From: Dillenia suffruticosa
Taxonomy: Eukaryota; Streptophyta; Magnoliopsida; Dilleniales; Dilleniaceae
Reading direction: 5' to 3'
DNA length: 64,000 bases
Assembly (NCBI GenBank): GCA_033439265.1
Contig: JAVTVX010000012.1
Coordinates: 15,535,501-15,599,500 of the forward strand
Part shown: positions 12,523 to 24,899 of the stretch, piece after piece
Layout: each line of letters opens with the position of its first letter
How positions within the stretch are numbered: position 1 is the first letter of the stretch
The notes under the pieces: model-generated
The model's input: only the letters and a program-made list of their open reading frames with translations
Databases searched by the model: none
Told to the model about the DNA's origin: nothing
Position numbers and translations under genes: made by a program

Positions 12523-12942
12523 GTAACTCTCATTATCCCATTTACCACCCCATTTAATTCCCACATAATGACTTGTCTAATGACCCTTAAATGTGCCCAC
12601 GTGAATTGTGCTTCTTTCTCTCCCTATTGTGAGTTTGGGGGTTTGAGAGAATGAACATGGCTAAGGTTTGCACATCTCTCTAGAGATAGAGATCCATTGT
12701 GGGTTGCAGAAAATTCCGAATAAGGAATTTTCTGTATGTTTTTCATCGCCAAACTTGAGAGTCGAGGCGTTATGGATATACGGTGGTGGTTTGGATCTCG
12801 TGATTATCATCTCGACCGTATAATCCATTCGAGAGATTTCGCGACACGATTGAATTTTTGAAAACCGATCCTATCGAGATATTTATTTGAAAAATTCCAA
12901 ATTTATTTACTTACACTTTCACATATACGATTAAATCTAACA
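12474..12942 (+). repeat. 3' LTR of C1
   Basis: Starts TGTTAAAAAATG after the purine tract gaagtgggaaa and ends ATCTAACA. It is the same length as the 5' LTR with about 10% differences by eye. Its first 49 bases are shared with the duplication unit. Confidence 0.88.
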
Positions 12943-13095
12943 TTATGAATGGACAAGATCAATATTTTGTTTCAATAACCATATAAAAGCTCAATTCCCA
13001 AGATATAGCACTCGCATAAATTTTTTGTATCGAAATAACTACATAGCCAAGCCAAAATAAACGACAAAACCCAAATATCATAGCCAAAAAGTAGA
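12943..13095 (-). pseudogene. Copia RT remnant (element D, part upstream of the C1 insertion)
   Basis: Minus-strand reading gives 'FDTKNLCECYILGIEL' (family: FxMKDLGEAxYILGI), the RT segment that normally precedes the RNase H portion found at 2820-3439. The two parts are separated exactly by C1 and its target-site duplication. No catalytic motif is retained. Confidence 0.55.
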
Positions 13096-13379
13096 ATATC
13101 ATTTACACACAACACCAGACAATCATAATGTCATCTCTAAACTTTTTGTACATGATTAGATTATAAATGTTTTGATCGAAGTTATAAGATTTCATCCTAC
13201 AATCAAAACATATGTTTCATAACCTAGACACATGCTTAAGATCTCGGTTTTATTAAGATATTTGATTATCTTAAGCATATAATCATGATCAACAATACCC
13301 TAAATCATCCCAATTCTCATTGTTGCGCTAAGAGCAGTTTGCTTTGTAATCGTGCTCTTATCAGCAAAACTCCTCAGTG
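13096..13379. other. Unassigned remnant between D RT and D gag
   Basis: AT-rich and without a recognisable motif. In an intact Copia most of pol would lie here, so element D has lost several kilobases internally. Confidence 0.3.
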
Positions 13380-13640
13380 AATGACTAAGCAATATCTTTG
13401 GCGGTTTTTGATGTCTCATGCTTTTATAGAAGTACGTTAGACAAGAAGGCAAATATCTAGTAAAATGCTATCTCAAATGCTTCCTATTATAACTTTTCAG
13501 CATCCTTTCTCAGCCTCTACGAACTTTGGAATGATTTTGGGATAATGTTCATCTAAGACACACTTGTACTCATTGACAATGAATACCATGTCCAAATTCC
13601 TCTTCTAATCAATAACTATCAATGGAACTCCATGACATCT
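13380..13640 (-). pseudogene. Copia gag N-terminal remnant (element D)
   Basis: Minus-strand reading from about 13625 gives 'KRNLDMVFIVNEYKCVLDE' (family: WKRNLDIVLTAEKxxxVLDE), followed by degraded sequence with several stops. This is the start of a Copia gag. Together with 12943-13095 and 2820-3439 it outlines an old, internally deleted minus-strand element. Confidence 0.5.
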
Positions 13641-14796
13641 CAAATAATGCAAATAAACATATATTTAGTTAGAAAGAAAACCTCATATTAAAATACATAT
13701 ATATATATAAATGCGTAACAAAATTAAATAAATCAGAACAGTCACATTTATTTCAACTTTTTGCATTGTTATTATAAAGGGATAATTGTAGAAACTTCTT
13801 ATTAATAAACATCGGTATCTAATTAAACTATCGATTACATAGACTCGATCATCGGATGACCGTGTATAATCAAGTTAAGTTAGATACCCATATAAATAAA
13901 TATTATTATCTAGACAATGTGCTATTTATCCAATAATTTTTATACACTGATTTACAACTTTGGTTTTTTTTTTTTTTTTTTTTTTTTAAATGTAAAGTGT
14001 TTACCATTTCTTATAAGGTATCTTGAAAAAATTAATCTCAAACTCTAATATGTGTTAGCCGGTTGTATCAATTTTTTAAAAAATAATTTTTACTCAGAAA
14101 CTCCCGTGTTGACTGACCGCTCACGTTAATATTCTTATTGATCTTAATTTAAGTTCAACTACTAAATTTGAATTAAATAACTCCAATATTGAGTGACCTT
14201 AAATTACTTCTTAGCATGAGCCAAAAATGGAAACTAAGAATTTTAAAATAAAATCCCTCTGCTACATGAAATTCTATTATGTGATTTTTAATTATTTAAA
14301 ATAAATAATTTTGACAATAATTGCTTATTTAGGATAAAACATATTTTATTACCAACATTTGAAATTGGGTTATAAAATAATAAATCTTTATACAATAACC
14401 ATGGATTCTGACATGTTCTTTACAAAAAAAAAAAAAAAATCCTTTCTTTTATTAATTAAAAGAATATATATGTCTGCGTGTATGTGTCACTTGACCCACC
14501 ATATTTAAACCAGAATACTGGAATTAGTTTCAACTTTTTTGTAAAATATATTTTTAAATTGCTGACTTAGCAGCCATGTGGATGCTGAAAAGCCTTTGGC
14601 CTGAAGGCTTGATTTTGTTAAGCTTCCGTCGGTCACAGTTGACAATCCGACAACTGGACCACCCTGCGAAAGAAGGCACCTCCGCCACCAGAGACCTCTC
14701 TTCGCTTTTGGCAAACAGAGAGAGGCCCGCAACCATGAGCCTTGCTTGTGGCTGAACTGCCACAATTGTAACTACTACCACGATAGGAAACTACAG
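13641..14796. other. AT-rich stretch with poly-T run and GC-richer patch
   Basis: No gene was recognised. It contains a T run at 13962-13987, an A run at 14426-14440, and a patch of higher GC at 14565-14765. That patch has overlapping minus-strand ORFs (14505-14765 and 14554-14781) that show no family features. It could be non-LTR repeat debris or the 3' internal end of a lost element before copy III. Confidence 0.35.
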
Positions 14797-16560
14797 TTGG
14801 GACTAGATATTAATTATTCACTAATGTTATTATTTTATATGCCTAAAAAACTATGTATTAGAGTCTCAATTTTAAGATAAAGTTTATATTTAGTTATTCA
14901 ACCAGATAAATAATTTGTACATATTATTTATCCATATAAAAGGTTAAATGGTCAATGTGTGTTACTTGTGTATGCAATCAAGTTGACAATGCATATAAAA
15001 AGTATAAGTCATAGTTATATTAATATTAATATAAAGTAAAAAGTTCATAGCCGATTAATGAATCTGACATTTCATCAAGATTTAAGCTATAGTTTGCGAG
15101 TTTTCTAATTATTAGAGATCATCGACAGCAACCATGCTCAAATAGAATTTAGACTTAACAGTAGCTAATATAGGTGGTTAACACTAAAGAAAATTTATAG
15201 ACTAATTTTCTAAAGTGCACTATAAATGAAGATTGGCACTCTTTATTTGTTTATAATTTATGTACTCTTAATTTTGAGTGTATGTAAATCAATGAGACAT
15301 TTTATGAGTCAGAAGTTTCATATATTGTGTATGTGGTGTTGGTTAGTGGGGACATGCATATACAATAGAGAATCTGTACCCACTATGTCAGAAATCGCCC
15401 TCTTAAATCGTTCTAGTAGACTATCTGAAAACTAGATCTAGGCATATGATTTTGAACCGTATCGAATGTTTTTAAAATTTGTCAAGTTCCATCAACTAAT
15501 GAAAACATAAAATGAATATTCAAGATATTTTCTATTTTGTATGAAAGATGCAAGATATTTAATAATTGAGAAGGTAATAGTACATTTATTTATATATTTT
15601 GTCGTCTCAATTACGAGTATTATATAGAGGGGCAACATCTAGGAATACATATAGGTCAAGAATGAAGTAATATATTTTTATTTATTGATTTTTATAAATA
15701 ATATGATATTTATTTTGAAATGCAAGTTTAACCTTTTGGTGAAATCAATTAGAGTTAAAATAATTTTAATTCAACTACTGATTTAGTATATTATATTATA
15801 ATTATTTTAGAACCAAAATAAGTATGTTTTAGGTCCTTTCTCTAGCCTAAAAAAATTCAATTTGTATTTATTACTTGCCCATATAAAATTATTTTTATGT
15901 TAAGTTAATTAGAAATGAAAAATAATATAGAGAAAAGTTTAGGGATGAATTGTACTTTTTAAAAAAATTAGATGATCAATCTATAATTTCATAAACTTGT
16001 TATCCTAATTTATAATTTTGAAAACATGTTGTCCCGTTTTATAATTTTTGAAATTATTTATGTTGTTTTATAATTTTGAAAATTATTGGAGCCGTTTCAT
16101 AATGTCAAAAGTATGAGGATTGGTTTTATAATTTTGAAATGCATAGACTTTAGGGTTTTGTTTTTCATTTAAATTCTTTAATTAAAAAATCTCTACTCTT
16201 TAACTCTTTCTGTTTAAATCTTCAAAACCAATTAAAATCCTAATATAAAAAATTCTTTGCACACTGGGAGAGTCTGCCCACTTAGAAATCATACAAGAGT
16301 TTGAGTTATCGTTTAGAGAAGAAGATTTGCATAGGTCTTTGATGCACATTTGTGTATCAAGAAAGATTTATCGTAGGTTTGAAATTAATGATTTCTATCT
16401 CATTTTATATTTATGTGATTTATTTTTAGAAAATCATGTTTTATTATATTGTTTTTATTTTATTTAATTTATTTCACTATATTGTTTTCATACTTTAAAT
16501 GAAATAGATACAACTTTTTAATTTTAAATTCAACAGGCGGAGGTTTGACTTTAAGCTTTC
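14797..16560 (+). repeat. LTR-like repeat, copy III
   Basis: Begins 'ttgggactagatat', matching the start of copy II. Positions 15200-16560 match copy I. Positions 15990-16135 hold four or five imperfect repeats of 'ttttataattttgaaaa' with intervening 'tatgttg'-type spacers. It may be a solo LTR or an LTR of an element otherwise lost. The right end is uncertain. ORF 15226-15435 is not recognised as a gene. Confidence 0.5.
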
Positions 16561-16779
16561 AATGCATCGATGGCATGCTAAAAGTTTAATAATAAGAAAC
16601 AAAATATATTTTTAAAAAAATATACATCCTAACTGCAAAAATAAATTATCATGCTCAAATCCTAAAACTCGAACTCTAATATTGTTTATTATAATTGATA
16701 TATATTTTAATATTTTTCTATCACATCAAGAACTATTTTAGTTCTCTTTGGCAAGTTTATATTCTGGTGTTGATTTTCT

Positions 16780-17275
16780 TGTTGGATCATTAATTTAACA
16801 TTGAGTTTATATGTAAAATAATTATATAATACATACTATTATTTAAGATAAACTCATATAAAAGTGATTTACTAAATTTAGAAATTTGGTATTTTAGATT
16901 TAATGTATTTCATAGGATATGAAAATAAATAAATGTGTAGATACCAATGGATATTTACTATTTATAATGAGTTAAATGTAGAATATCGAAAGGTGATTTA
17001 AGAATGCTTGGCATAAGACGAACAAATAAATTTAGAAGATAAAAATCATCCTACAGCTATAAAAGGTTTATGATCCCCAGATGAATGTATCACTTTACTC
17101 TTCTAATACCTTCATCATACATAGAGTTTTGTGAGAATACATTTGACTTAAAAGGCCGAACCCATGACTCTACCCTAACCAAGATTTCATTCGATTCAAT
17201 CGCTTTTTGTATTATGTACTCTTCTATCTGATCTAAATTTTAATTTCAATAATTAAATTTTTAATTAAGATTCCA
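16780..17275 (+). repeat. 5' LTR of A
   Basis: Starts TGTTGGATCATTAATT. It aligns with 21107-21200 and then with 32553-32966, for example the 'ggatatgaaaataaataaatgtgtag' block at 16915-16940 and 32598-32623. A plausible promoter block 'ctataaaagg' lies near 17057. The 3' edge is estimated. Confidence 0.7.
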
Positions 17276-18200
17276 TACTTATCATTTTTTACTATCCCTT
17301 TTGTGTTCAGAATTGGCTATTCTTTTAGTATACAATGGCATGTCATGTCTAAGAAATTTTTGTCAAAAAGATAGAGATAAATCTAAAGTTAGCTGGTTTT
17401 TAAACTGTTTTAAATAAACTTACCACCTATTTGAGAACTTTCCTAGTGCTCTCTGCTACAAAACGGGATTGACCAACTGTTGGATCAGTTGTCGACAAAA
17501 GATGGAGATTTTGGTTTTATGCCGACAATGAAAGTATAGGGATGGAAAAGAAAGATGAAGGAGACAGATTTGGTAAATTGGGTTTTTATAGATCCAATTT
17601 AAGGTAAATAAGATTAGGCTTTAAATAGTCCAATCTTCAAAAAATTAAGCCCATCAGAATAAAATTGGAATTTTTTCAATTACGAATATTATTCAAATAT
17701 GACTATGGTTTTGTATATATCTTGAGATGAATTAATTGAAGTAACATGTCACCAAAGTGATATCTCATGTGAAAATTAATATGTTTTGATATAAAAAGTT
17801 GTGTATATATTATTCATGTGAGTATCGATCGGTTCAAAAGAAAATCCGTATTTGACAAAGTTACATGCACACCTTGTGGCAATAAATATTTGATAATTTT
17901 TTGATTTTACATATGATCAATCCATTGGCCCAAAGGAAGATAATTGGTTGACAGGTTTTTATTGTCAACGTTTGATTATTACACCAAGATATCATTTACA
18001 AGTTAATTATTTTGTTCAAAAATAAAATATTAATGGAGTGTTAGTATCTTCAGATGAAGATTTCCCATATTTGAATTTATTTGGTTTTAAAGTTCAATAT
18101 AAACATATATTGATTATTATTCTCTATTTAACAGCTAATATTAGCCTCCATCAACATTAATGTCCAATTATGAATTTAGACCTTACATTAAATACTGATT
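17276..18200 (+). other. Leader/5' internal region of A
   Basis: No recognisable motif and no long ORF. By position it is the leader and the decayed start of gag. Confidence 0.4.
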
Positions 18201-18950
18201 TTATCCACCACTTACAGATAAGAGTACCTCTAAAAAGAGGGAGAAAAAAATGTGAGAAAGGTTGAATCGCAAGTGTCTAATAATTATGAAATGGGTCATC
18301 CCAGAAACATTTAGAAACATAATATATGAGTCTGTTATGACAGTCAAAACTGTCCTTAAAAATATTGAGAAGTGATTTGTCAAATCTGAAAATGTTGAGG
18401 TTGGTATATTTTTTACAAATCTTTTCTCAAAATGGTATAAGGGTCAAGAATACTTGACCACTAAGGACAAGAAAAGAAAGAAAATGAAGCAGGATAAGAA
18501 TACTAATATGATCCTTAACTTGGTTTGTTCTGTGGTTAATTTGATTTTGGTAACGCGACACACTTGGTGGTCAGATTTCACTGCTACTACTCCCTGTTTA
18601 TGCAGGATTGTCCAAAATTGTCACCCAACAAATGATGGTAAAAGATACCTCCATATAGGCAACGACAATAAAGTTCCAGTAGAAGTAATAGAAAATTTTA
18701 TATTATTGTTGAAAGTCGGATTTTATTTGGATTTACATGAAACATTTGTTGTACGGTTTTTAAAACGGAACTTGATTTCTATTTCTGTATTGGATAAATT
18801 CGATATTATTTGTTCTTTCAGAAATAGAAAAATTAGTTTGTTTCTTAAATCCAAATTGGTTGGTTTTGATTTTTTGTTCGGATCTGATAATCTTTATCTC
18901 ATAGATATTGTTGCTTCATTTAGTGAATTTCTACAAACTGGTACTTGAAC
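18201..18950 (+). pseudogene. Copia gag C-terminus and protease remnant of A
   Basis: A frame running from about 18258, with one stop near 18374, continues into the 164-codon ORF 18454-18948. The upstream part resembles Copia gag (UBN2-like, 'IMKWVIPETFRN'). ORF 18454-18948 begins with a lysine-rich stretch and then reaches the protease region 'TWWSDFTATT' near 18561. The family motif is WxxDSGATxH, so the catalytic D-S/T-G is lost (DFT). A conserved block 'RNLISISVLDKF' follows near 18765-18800. The product would be inactive. Confidence 0.65.
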
Positions 18951-18999
18951 TATAAAAACGTAAATTAATCAATGAAAAAAAATTTTCATTGCGGTACAA

Positions 19000-19760
19000 G
19001 AGATTGTTGGATTATATCTCTAGATAGAGAATATGGAAACTTGTGTCAGATGGAATTTTTTATTCCTTTAACTTCACAAATTTTGATATTTATATCAATT
19101 GTATAAAGGGAAAACAAACCAATAAAAGTGGATATCAAACCAATAAGATTTAAATCATCTTAGAATCGATATATACGGATATGTATGGGCCATTCCTTTT
19201 GATTTTTGGAATGGTCAAAGATGTTTTATCATATTTATAAACAATTATTCATGATATGGCATAATTAAGATTGTATCATATATACTGAACAGGATTTCCC
19301 ACTAAGACAATTATCGAAACCCCCTACGAATTTTGGACAGGCACACATCCTAGTCTAAAGTATCTGCTTGTTTGGGTTTATCTAACTGAGGTTAGGTCTA
19401 TTAGGCTCAATGAAAGAAAACTAAACGTCGAGACGATTAGTTGTTATTTTTTAGGGTACTCTGAAAAATTTAAGAAGTATAAATTTTATGATCCTACAAA
19501 TAATATCATTTTTGAGTCGGGAAATAGCTGGTTTTTTGAGAATGTTGAGTTTGCAGGGGGAGAAGTCGTTAGGGATATTGTCTTCTAAGAGGAACATGTC
19601 CCTACATGTGTTATTGGATTTGATCAGATTTATATCCCTAATCATGTTCAAAACAAAACAAACTCAGATATTGTTGGAGAGCCTCCATTCTGGAAGAACA
19701 AGCACTACTACCTCTAGAACCTATACTATTAAGGAGATCTGCAAAAGTTAGACATCCCGA
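19000..19760 (+). pseudogene. Copia integrase C-terminal remnant of A
   Basis: The frame at 19315-19590 reads 'TPYEFWTGTHPSLKYL' (family: TPYELWxGxKPSLxHLRVWGC) and then 'SCYFLGYSEKFKKYKFYDP' (family: FxGYxxxxKGYRFYxP). This is the segment after the integrase catalytic core. The core itself upstream (19150-19310) is badly degraded, and no complete D,D,E triad is visible. Confidence 0.65.
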
Positions 19761-19939
19761 CAGGGGTATTTCACAATTCACCAAGTCATCATCTCGTTAG
19801 ATTTTGTAATGAATTTGGTTTGTAATTATGTATACCATAAGTTCTGTGGGATTAAGTATTTTTTACAGATTTTACATGTCAAAAGGATTTTTAAAAGACA
19901 TGACATTCGTGATAATAAATCAGGAGATACTCTTATAGC

Positions 19940-20690
19940 TAAGAGAAACAAGTTTAGTCTCAAATAATGCTCCAAAAGCGACATTAAGAAACATAAAATA
20001 CAAGCGATTTCTTATGCATCAGCAATGAGGAGTCTGATATATGTTCAAGTATGTACGCATTTGGATATTGTGTACATTACAAGAATGTTGAGCAAATATT
20101 TATGCAACGTGGGAAAAGACCATTGAAAAGCAGTCAAACAAATTTTGTGGTACTTATAGAGAAAAAAAAAACATATGCTCACATATCTGAAATCAGATCT
20201 GTTTGAGATCATTTGGTATATTAACTCTGATTTTGAGAATGCCAAAATATCTTGAAGTCTATATTATGCAACATCTACATGCTAACAGAAGTAGTCATTT
20301 ATTGAAAGAGTGTTAAATAGTCTTTTATAGTCTCTTCCATTATGATAGAATTTATAGCATGTCAAGAGACATCCAACCATGGAATATGGTTATGAAACTT
20401 TGTCACAGGACTATAGATAATAGATGGCATTGATAGGTCACTCATATTATTTTATGACAATAAATCGATAAATTTCTATTACAATAATAACAAGAGCTCA
20501 ACGATGTCAAAGTATATTGACATCAAATTTCTGGTTATCAAGTAAAGGATTCAGAGTGGATAATAGTTACAGAGCACGTTGATATAAATTCCATGATTAT
20601 GCGGTTACTAAGGGATTGTTACCTAAAAAGGTTTATGAGCACACTGTTCATATTGGTGTCATATCATTTTAGAATATTCAGTTTTAGTGG
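19940..20690 (+). pseudogene. Copia RNase H region remnant of A
   Basis: The frame at 20010-20150 gives 'YASAMRSLIYVQVCTHLDI' and then 'KAVKQILWYL' (family: YASAVGSLMYAxxCTRPD and KAxKxxLRYLxGT). Near 20340-20400, 'MIEFIACQETSNHGIWL' matches the MEAEFxAxxEATxxxxWL block. Little of RT lies between the integrase tail and this block, so several hundred bases are deleted. Confidence 0.65.
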
Positions 20691-21106
20691 AAGTTTGTGA
20701 TTTTAAATATTCATATAATATAAACAATTTTCAGTTATTTTAGTTTAAGGTCATTTTTCGTGAAAATAAAAATTTAGTTTTGAATTACACTCTAATATTA
20801 AATGTGGTATGATATCATTAAAGAGAACCAATTGGAAATAGTCATGTTAAAAGTCACATTGCATAACATTTCCATATTACACATCCATATTATGATCTAT
20901 GTCATATGATTATATCAATTTATGTAATCATTGATGGGTTGAGTTACGAAAGAAATGTAACAAAAACTACTTTGATGCTAAGTTGGTATGATTTATGGAT
21001 CGGATTGAATGTAAATACATTTCAATACTATCAGAAAAATTAAACTCTTTTGATTATATTGCAATTACATAATTATAAAGTTTCATAAATAGTCTAAGTA
21101 GGAGAT
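20691..21106 (+). other. 3' untranslated region and polypurine tract of A
   Basis: Non-coding, AT-rich. It ends in agtaggagat immediately before the TGTTTGATC start of the 3' LTR at 21107. Confidence 0.5.
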
Positions 21107-21200
21107 TGTTTGATCATTAATCCAATGTTAGGTTTATATATAAAATAATTATACAATACATACAGTCATTTAAGTTAAATTCATATGAAAGTGATCTGGT
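21107..21200 (+). repeat. 3' LTR of A, left part
   Basis: Aligns with 16780-16870 of the 5' LTR. It is interrupted at 21200 by the 5' LTR of B. Confidence 0.75.
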
Positions 21201-23005
21201 TGTTGAGAATGATATGTTTTGATGATGATAAATTGGAAGAAAATAGGTTTAAAGTAAATTAGATATCTATCATAAAACAAAAGTTTGCAGATCTTGTCGA
21301 TTTGTTTTTTACACACATCAACCTATTCTCATAGGTCCACTAATTCTCAAAATCATGTCGACCAATTTACCCACAACTTAAACACGTCAACCTGATAGTA
21401 ACCCTTGTCCACGTGAATAACACAAACATAATATATTGTCTAAGTAAAATTACGTCGACAACCCCGTAATCATGTCGACCTAGCTTAAACATGTGTCAAC
21501 CTGAATTAAACCTCGTCAACCTGTCTTATACATCTACCTAAATTAGATTACACATCGACCTAAATCAGATTACACATTGACCTGTTGATCTTAGGTGGAC
21601 AAATTTAATTTAACATGTCGACCAATTTTAGTAGTGTAATGACCCACCATCTACACATATTGACAAATGTCATACAAAAGTCTAATAAAGTCGACATGTC
21701 GAATAACTTGTCGACCTAATTCCTTTGTCCTTTAGGAAAAATACAATGACCTGCGCGTTGACCATGTCGACACAATAAATATCGACCAATTTTAGAGGAT
21801 AAGTCCACAATTTTATATAAGTACAGAAGTTTGTTGATATAGACCTAGAATATGTCGACCTTATGTAAAATGCCCTTTAGAAATCACACGTCGACCTGCA
21901 TTTTAACTTTGTCGACATACTTAACACATCGATCAATTTCAAAAATCAAGTCCACCAATTTCATGTAGACACAGGACTATGTCGATGTGGACATATAAAC
22001 GTCGACCTAGGCTGTTGATTCCTAAATAAGACATGTCGATTTCTAATTAAAACCATATTGATACATCAGAATACGTCAACCAATTTAAACCTACATGTCC
22101 ACCTATTTAATTTAAAACATGACCTTGTCGGTCTCGACTTGATCAATCAAGAACTTAATACTAAATTTTTGAATTTAAATCGACGTGTTGTTTAAGCAAT
22201 TGTCAGAAACCAAATTTTTTAAACAAATTTGAACATAACAGTTGTCTCTTTTTATGTATCTCTAAATATTTTCATTTTTATCAAAACCTAATGTTTATAT
22301 GCAACAAAAACATTTTTTGATTGGTTAACAAGAAAGTGGCGCTAGTGAGAAAATGAAACTTCAATGCGAAAAATGGGCATGTTGCAGAACATTAATGAGT
22401 AACGTTCAGTTTCAATAACCCTACAACAGATCTCCTCAACATGACATTAAATAGCAAAGATGGGATATAAAGACATAAGGATGCACTATTAACTTTCTAA
22501 ACAACCATGGACTCAAAGCATTCATTACTCTGTTTTTACAAGTCATACATATTTTTTATTTGATTTTTATTTAATTTTATTTTCGAGTATAATCATCTGT
22601 GAAATCGAGTCTGTCAAATCTGAGGATTAAAATCTTGCATTTTTGACATTTTTCTTCTCACTTGTACTAAGATTTACAAAGATCAAAGAGTGTGTCACTA
22701 CTTTACATCTAGAGAGAGAACTAATCTGTGTAAGGTTAAGAAAATTATGTTTACGAAAAAAAATACTATAAAAGTCCAACTTGAATCTGCAATCAAGTTT
22801 GTATCGTTAATTTTATAGTAAAAAATCTAGGAAAAATCTGGAAGTGGACAAACACCTGATTTAGTAGAACCACTATAAAAAGTTTTTTGTACTTTTACTT
22901 TTTAGTTAAGTCACTAAACACCTCTATAATAATTTTTGAATACCTATACAATCAATTTTTTCTTAATATCTATATTTAACCGTTCAACTCTCTAGTTGAA
23001 TATCA
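21201..23005 (+). repeat. 5' LTR of B, rich in GTCGAC words
   Basis: Aligns along its length with 30725-32552. Positions 21290-22140 contain about ten exact GTCGAC palindromes and many one-mismatch versions, often as 'atgtcgacctg' or 'cgtcgacc'. Positions 22850-23000 include the 'ccactataaaaagtttttt' block, a possible TATA element, also present in the other LTR near 32410. Confidence 0.85.
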
Positions 23006-23007
23006 AT

Positions 23008-23022
23008 TGGTATCAGAACGGG
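23008..23022 (+). other. Primer-binding site of B
   Basis: TGGTATCAGAACGGG, two bases after the LTR end. It resembles the initiator tRNA-Met complement (TGGTATCAGAGC) with a change at the eleventh base. Confidence 0.75.
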
Positions 23023-24520
23023 TGTGTTGATAAAAAGTCTAACAGGTTCAACACCAAAGATCCAAATGCCATAAACGGAGACAATGTACCAGTTAAAGCA
23101 TGCTTAACAAATCGTGTATCTTTATTCAACATAAACAACTTCATCTATTGGAAGCAAAAAATGCACAATTTCATCATTGCATAAGATCTTAAAGCTTAGG
23201 AAATAATTGAAGAATGTGTTGAATTTGCCGCCGAAAAGGTTGATGGAGTACGTGTGCTAGTCAAGTTAAAGAATATGACAATTAAATAGAAGAAGGCCTA
23301 TCAAACAAATTGCAAGGTCATAAATCTCCTTCATCTTGCCCTAAACACTAACGAATATAATCGAGTTTCCTCATGTATCACAGTGAAAGAAATTTTGGAA
23401 AAACTCAAAACCACCTATGCAAGCACGATCAAGTTCACAAAAGCAAAATAGATTATTGAAACAAGAATACGAAGTCTTCAAGATGAAATAAGGAGAATTA
23501 TCAGTAAAATGATATCAACATTCAACAAGATAACAAATGAATTGAGGTTGCTTGGAAAGAGAATCCCTTAAGAAGACATAGTAGACAAGATTCTAAAAAA
23601 TCTGTCAAAATCTTGGGAACCTAAAGTTATTGCAATAAAAGAATCTAAAAATCTTGAAATCATAACCATGGATGAACTCATAGGTTCTCTGATAACTCAT
23701 GAAATGAAGTTAAATGTAAAGAAGCCAAGAAAAGAAGAAAAAGACAAATGAGTAGCTCTGAAGGCTGACAATGATTAGAGCACTTCAAACTTTGAAGAGG
23801 AAGATGCTAATGAAGATGAAACATTATTGGCCAGAAGATTCAAGAAGTTAATGATGCAAAGGAGGAACAAGAACAAATCGTACTTGAAAAAACTAGGAAA
23901 GAAAGAGCAAATCAAATCCTTCGAGTGTAAGAAATTGGGACACATAACAACTGATTGTCCTCAACTGAAAAAGGATGGTAAGAAAAATAAGAAGGAAAGA
24001 AAGGAGAAGAAAAAAAAGAAAGCTCTGGCTGCCTGGAGTGATGAAGACTCTAACTCAAGTGAAAAAGAACCAATAAAATAACAAGCTAACATGTGTTTCA
24101 TGACCAATGAAGAATTCTCCAACAATGAGATAAACTCTACTTGCTACTCTTCTTGTTCTACCTCTGATGAAAGTAATTTTACTACTACTGAACTACATGA
24201 AACATTATTAGAATCATTTAAGAAATCAAAAGGATTAAAAGTAAAAAATAATCTGTTAAAAAAAGATATGACTGAAACTATTAAAAAATTAGAAAAATAA
24301 AAAATAGAAACTAATAAATTAAGAGAGAAAAATGTTAAATTAGAATTAAGAATTGCTGAACTTGAAAAGGAGTTAAAGAATGAAAAGAGCAAATATCTGG
24401 ATTAGCAAAATAAAATAGATGATGCCAATCAAACGAATGAAAATATAACTCTGAGAAAAACATTAGGTAAAACACCATTATAATGAAATTCATATAAGAG
24501 TAAGAAAAACTAGATGTCAT
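23023..24520 (+). pseudogene. Copia gag remnant of B
   Basis: One main frame can be followed from about 22996 through 24081 with around eight stops. 'FIYWKQKMHNFI' near 23140 fits the Copia gag start (family: YxxWKxxMxxFI). 'VKEILEKLKTTYA' near 23387 and 'DIVDKILKNLSKSW' near 23577 fit the middle. A zinc knuckle lies at 23918-23962, where the usual first Cys reads Ser (SFECKKLGHITTDC). A lysine-rich tail (23970-24080) is followed by Ser/Asn/Glu-rich coiled-coil-like segments (24091-24480), as in long sirevirus gags. Confidence 0.7.
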
Positions 24521-24899
24521 TCTAAGAGTATATAGAGCAGTATTTGATAAAGTTAGGTTAAAATATAATTCTACTCAAATCCAGAAAAAGTTATATAAGT
24601 TCTTTACACCTATTTTAAAGACTATTAAATTATAGAAATGTCACACATATATAAAACTAGGGCACAAGACAGACAACTATAATCTAAGGAATAAATCTTT
24701 TATCATTGCAAAAAATACAAGACTAAATAATTACAAATGTACCCACCACCAAAATTTGGATACTCAGTTTATGTCTTCTGATTCAAGAACTCTTAGAAAG
24801 TGAACTTAAAATAGATATCTAAGAGTCAAATCGAAGCTAACTCTGCCAGACCTAAGAGAATATGGGTACCAAAGGCAAAATTGTGGTTGAATCTTATTT

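Larger units (their letters stand above)
3440..12942 (+). mobile_element. Copia LTR retrotransposon C1, decayed, with internal tandem duplication
   Basis: Both LTRs are 469 bp (3440-3908 and 12474-12942), start TGTT and end AACA. The flanks are gtatg (3435-3439) and ttatg (12943-12947), a 5-bp target-site duplication with one mismatch. A tRNA-Met-type primer site follows the 5' LTR, and the polypurine tract 'gaagtgggaaa' precedes the 3' LTR. The order gag, integrase, RT, RNase H identifies Copia. The two LTRs differ at roughly one base in ten by eye, mostly transitions, so the insertion is old. Without the 2,414-bp duplication the element would be about 7.1 kb. It sits inside Copia D. A close relative, C2, lies at 44899-51067. 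Confidence 0.85.

Noticed and set aside
14505..14781. Minus-strand ORFs in a GC-richer patch as a gene
   Set aside because: Two overlapping frames, no recognisable motif, no splice or start context; kept only as an unassigned stretch.
21290..22140. GTCGAC-rich array as a CRISPR or regular satellite
   Set aside because: Spacing between words is irregular, there is no long constant repeat, and it lies inside an LTR in a plant genome.
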